Part shown: in pieces, positions 61,480 to 64,000 of the stretch
Numbering within the stretch: the first letter of the stretch is position 1
How the letters are laid out: every line of letters starts with the position of its first letter
DNA from: Sipunculus nudus
Taxonomy: Eukaryota > Annelida > Sipuncula > Golfingiida > Sipunculidae
Reading direction: 5' to 3'
Assembly: GCA_026874595.1 (NCBI GenBank)
Contig: CM049316.1
Coordinates: 70,175,676 to 70,239,675 of the forward strand
DNA length: 64,000 nucleotides
Position numbers and translations under genes: made by a program
Notes under the pieces: model-generated
What the model was told of the DNA's origin: nothing
Databases searched by the model: none
What the model saw: the letters and a program-made list of their open reading frames with translations, nothing else

Positions 61480-61640
61480 ACACGTCGAAAAATATCGATA
61501 TTAATAAACCATATCGCGATACGCAAAAAGCGAATCACCGTACAGCGGTATACCGATATATCGCCAATATGCGTTTAACCGATATATATCGCTTAGAGTT
61601 GTGGGATAATATCGATTTTTTTTCGATATTTTCAAACGTG
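61480..61640. repeat. Cluster of TATCGATA-type palindromes
   Basis: ATATCGATAT, TATCGCGATA, ACCGATATATCG and ATATCGAT recur within 160 bases and end in TTAGAGTTGTGGGATAATA. This kind of subterminal clustering is typical of small hAT-type elements. No complete terminal pair or target duplication was established. Confidence 0.4.
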
Positions 61641-62249
61641 ACTGACACTAACCTATTGTAGTAAAAATAAGGTTTATGTTACATATTTTGACATCTAAAC
61701 AGTTTGCGTTTAGAAAAATAGTGAAGATGAAAGCCGCCAACGTGTCTATAGGTACTCGTCAGGTCGATTAAGGCCTATTAGGAAATGTTGAAATAGGCTT
61801 GATGGACCCTATGAGCAAAGGTCCGTAGCAGAGAATTGATTTTGATACTTTCACTCTTATAGCCTGCGTAACGGCAGTTGCGTTACTGCCTTTTTTTTAA
61901 TATACTGTTTAACATATTTAATCTTAGTATCATCGGTTTTTTTATCACTTGCCGGTAATCCGTCTAAAATATTCCCGGACAATCACTTCTCATTCTCTTG
62001 ATACTTTCTAGCCCTGCCAGGGCTTTAGTTTATATATTTGCTACTAAAATACGTAGTACGGCCAATAAATGTCGGCAAAGGAGCCATATGGTGGCAGTAC
62101 CTGTTTGAAACCAGGTGTCTGATGGCTCTGTCAACGGAAGGAATTACATTTAAACCCCTGCGTCGACTGGGCCAGTATAAATTCCAGGGTCGATAACCTT
62201 TACAAGCAAATCTCCCGACAGTATGTCCAAACATCTATATCATAACTGA

Positions 62250-62410
62250 TGATGATCACGAACCTCCTCTGTGGCTGCGCTTCCAAAATGGCTGTCAAAA
62301 AAAGATAACAAGTGTGTCCTAAAGGGGTGTTTTTTTCATATTGTCCCGTAAATCTTGAAAATGTTAACATTTATTCTATTAAGCGCCATCTATTAAAACT
62401 ATGCGTGTAT
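62250..62410 (+). repeat. Dispersed repeat fragment shared with 16.85 kb
   Basis: AAGTGTGTCCT, CCCGTAAATCTTGAAAATG and TTAACATTTATTCTATTA align to AAGTGTGTCCT, CCCATAAATCCTGAGGATG and TTGACATTATTTTGCATTA near 16858-16920, in the same order and orientation. Confidence 0.45.
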
Positions 62411-63599
62411 CAAGTAGGAAAACCTTGATATCGCATGGCAGATGTCGGATATACTGGTAGTCACGGTAAATATGTGGTGATCTATCATGTAAGAATACTC
62501 CCATTAATCAACATTCATAAGTCAAAGCAAATAGTGACATTAAATTCATTGAAAATACCATTTGAAATTATGATTTGTTTTATATATATAAAATTTATGA
62601 TTATAATTTAAATTGTAATTAGATTTATTATTATAATCTTAATTATAATAGCCTAGGCACACATGGTTTCGTTAAAGGGTCAGCCAGCGGAAACGTCTTA
62701 CCATGATTTCTACTGCAACATAAATACTGTTCATTAGATTAATGTATTTTCCACATGCTGCGGGTTTAGTAAACCGGCTTAACTCTCTCTCTTATTATAT
62801 ATATATATTTATATATACACACATTTCGGTGAACTAAATACTATCTGGCGGGGGCTTGTCTGGCAGTGTAGTTAATTTATGGGATCCTGTGCAGTTATTA
62901 CATGGAATGATACCACGAGCGAAGGGTCACTCCCCTCAAGTTGCTATGTTATGACAGGTTTTTGTTTGCAATATACCGAAGCAAGTTTGTACTGTGGTAA
63001 AGGCTACTAAAAAATTGGAAATTCACTTCTGTCTCGATGTACTGTTAGAACAAGTTTTTTTTGTATCTTGGTTTCAGTATATATTATTCTCATTTTGAAA
63101 GTTGGGCAATTAGTTTTAAAAAACCGTTTATCGAATTTGAACTTTGTTTTATTGACGTACACGAGCTGGCCAAATAGGCAAAGCAGACACTTTACGGCAA
63201 ATTGATATTAAGAAATATTAATTTAATGTATTTTACCCTGTTTTGTGATATTATTGCCTAGTTATGACTCATTGTATAAGGAGGACCTCTACAAAAAGTG
63301 ACGAAGACAAGATTATAATGTTACAGCAGTCATAAGAATTTTCATTTTCATTTGCATGAATTTCTTGATTGGAAGGAAATCTGAATGCTTGTAATGTTTC
63401 AATCAATGATAATCGAAAAAAAATCTGTCACGCTGATTAAACAGATGATTTTACAATCTGCACACAGACATGATGCGGACAGAATAGTTTCATGATGGCT
63501 GCCGACGTCCGTATGAGCGAGGACCAAATCTATGCTACAGTTTTCTCCATGGAATTGGAACCGTAATTCCTTTTATTTTCCTGGTGTAAAGCCTTCAGG

Positions 63600-63895
63600 G
63601 TACCTCCCATTGCAGTTTACTCCATCTGAAATCGGATTACCGTCGGGGGTAACGCACTTTTAGGTTACTCCAGCTCTGTTTACCCCCTCGCTTATCTAAT
63701 TATTAAATGAAAAAAAAAATCTTATGCTTTAAATTCATGACCTATTATCTCAATAAATCACATGAAAGAAACGATACTTAAAAGCTGAATTCAATTTATG
63801 AAAAAATGATATTGTTGCAAAATGTAAATTATATTGTTTATCATATTTCTATTGACTCATACATCTCACCAAAGCGCATGACACTTCATATTACA
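63600..63895 (-). repeat. Dispersed repeat, copy 2 (inverted partner of 32.9-33.2 kb)
   Basis: The reverse complement aligns to 32925-33225, with shared TTTGGTGA(G/A), ATATCATTTT, GTGATTTATT and GATTACCG blocks. Confidence 0.6.
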
Positions 63896-63914
63896 TGACG
63901 AAATTATACTTAGT

Positions 63915-64000
63915 GGTATAGCCGTGTTAGTCTGTATAGTCGGAGTGTTGGTAAAGAGAGTGGGTGCCGCTTTTTAGATAGACTAACTTGTTAATTAAAA
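63915..64000 (+). repeat. Repeat module with GTTAGTCT/AGACTAAC arms, cut by window end
   Basis: GTTAGTCT at 63926-63933 is complementary to AGACTAAC at 63980-63987. The surrounding GGTATAGCCGTGTTAGTCTG and GTGCCGCTTTTTAGATAGAC are reminiscent of a short module I recall from repeats in several unrelated animal genomes. The window ends before any boundary. Confidence 0.4.

Larger units (their letters stand above)
57491..63599. other. Intergenic, no gene recognised
   Basis: About 6 kb with no recognisable protein family. Frames such as 57602-57817, 57698-57922 (minus), 59184-59378 and 62025-62234 (minus) carry no motif. Small repeat features inside are listed separately. Confidence 0.5.

Overview
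This window looks like animal nuclear DNA, most likely from a mollusc or another lophotrochozoan. It is AT-rich and intron-rich, full of (TA)n microsatellites and dispersed repeats, and has no operons, rRNA, CRISPR array or dense coding. The mollusc assignment rests on recalled repeat types (GGACGG-rich tails ending near AGCTCAG/CTGAGCT, tRNA-derived SINE heads) and on a secreted PHB-depolymerase-like protein. It is an inference.

One gene can be reconstructed with confidence, on the + strand. Exon 1 (7865-8346) and exon 2 (37571-38387) join in phase across a 29,224-base GT-AG intron to give a 432-residue protein of the polyhydroxybutyrate depolymerase / LpqC / feruloyl-esterase-like alpha/beta hydrolase family. 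It has a signal peptide, the HG oxyanion motif, and the catalytic Asp and His. The nucleophile Ser of the usual G-x-S-N-G-G motif is replaced by Ala (GYANGG, codon GCC at 37611-37613). It ends in a hydrophobic tail compatible with a GPI signal or membrane anchor. A TATA box lies about 430 bases upstream of the ATG. A degenerate in-frame echo of the end of exon 1 lies about 220 bases into the intron.

The rest is repeat-dominated. (a) 1.3-3.0 kb: two minisatellite arrays in opposite orientation, forming a long inverted repeat. (b) 8.9-11.7 kb: a dispersed repeat and a direct tandem duplication. (c) Four copies of one 760-880 bp solo-LTR-like element (19.3, 36.2, 44.7 and 53.2 kb), all TG...CA with 4-bp target duplications; two sit inside (TA)n arrays. 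(d) 47.8-49.8 kb: a three-level nest of repeats with a 900-bp hAT-type element (8-bp target duplication ATTTTAAT) at its core. (e) 50-57 kb: a diverged segmental duplication whose two copies keep a related short reading frame. (f) Several tRNA-derived SINE-like or B-box fragments and short element termini.

Weak coding candidates are listed at low confidence: a one-membrane-span exon near 26.0 kb, coding-like GC-rich sequence near 41 kb, and minus-strand frames near 22.3 and 44.1 kb. No functional gene network can be read from this window. Everything is by-eye reading; repeat boundaries given as rounded numbers are approximate.
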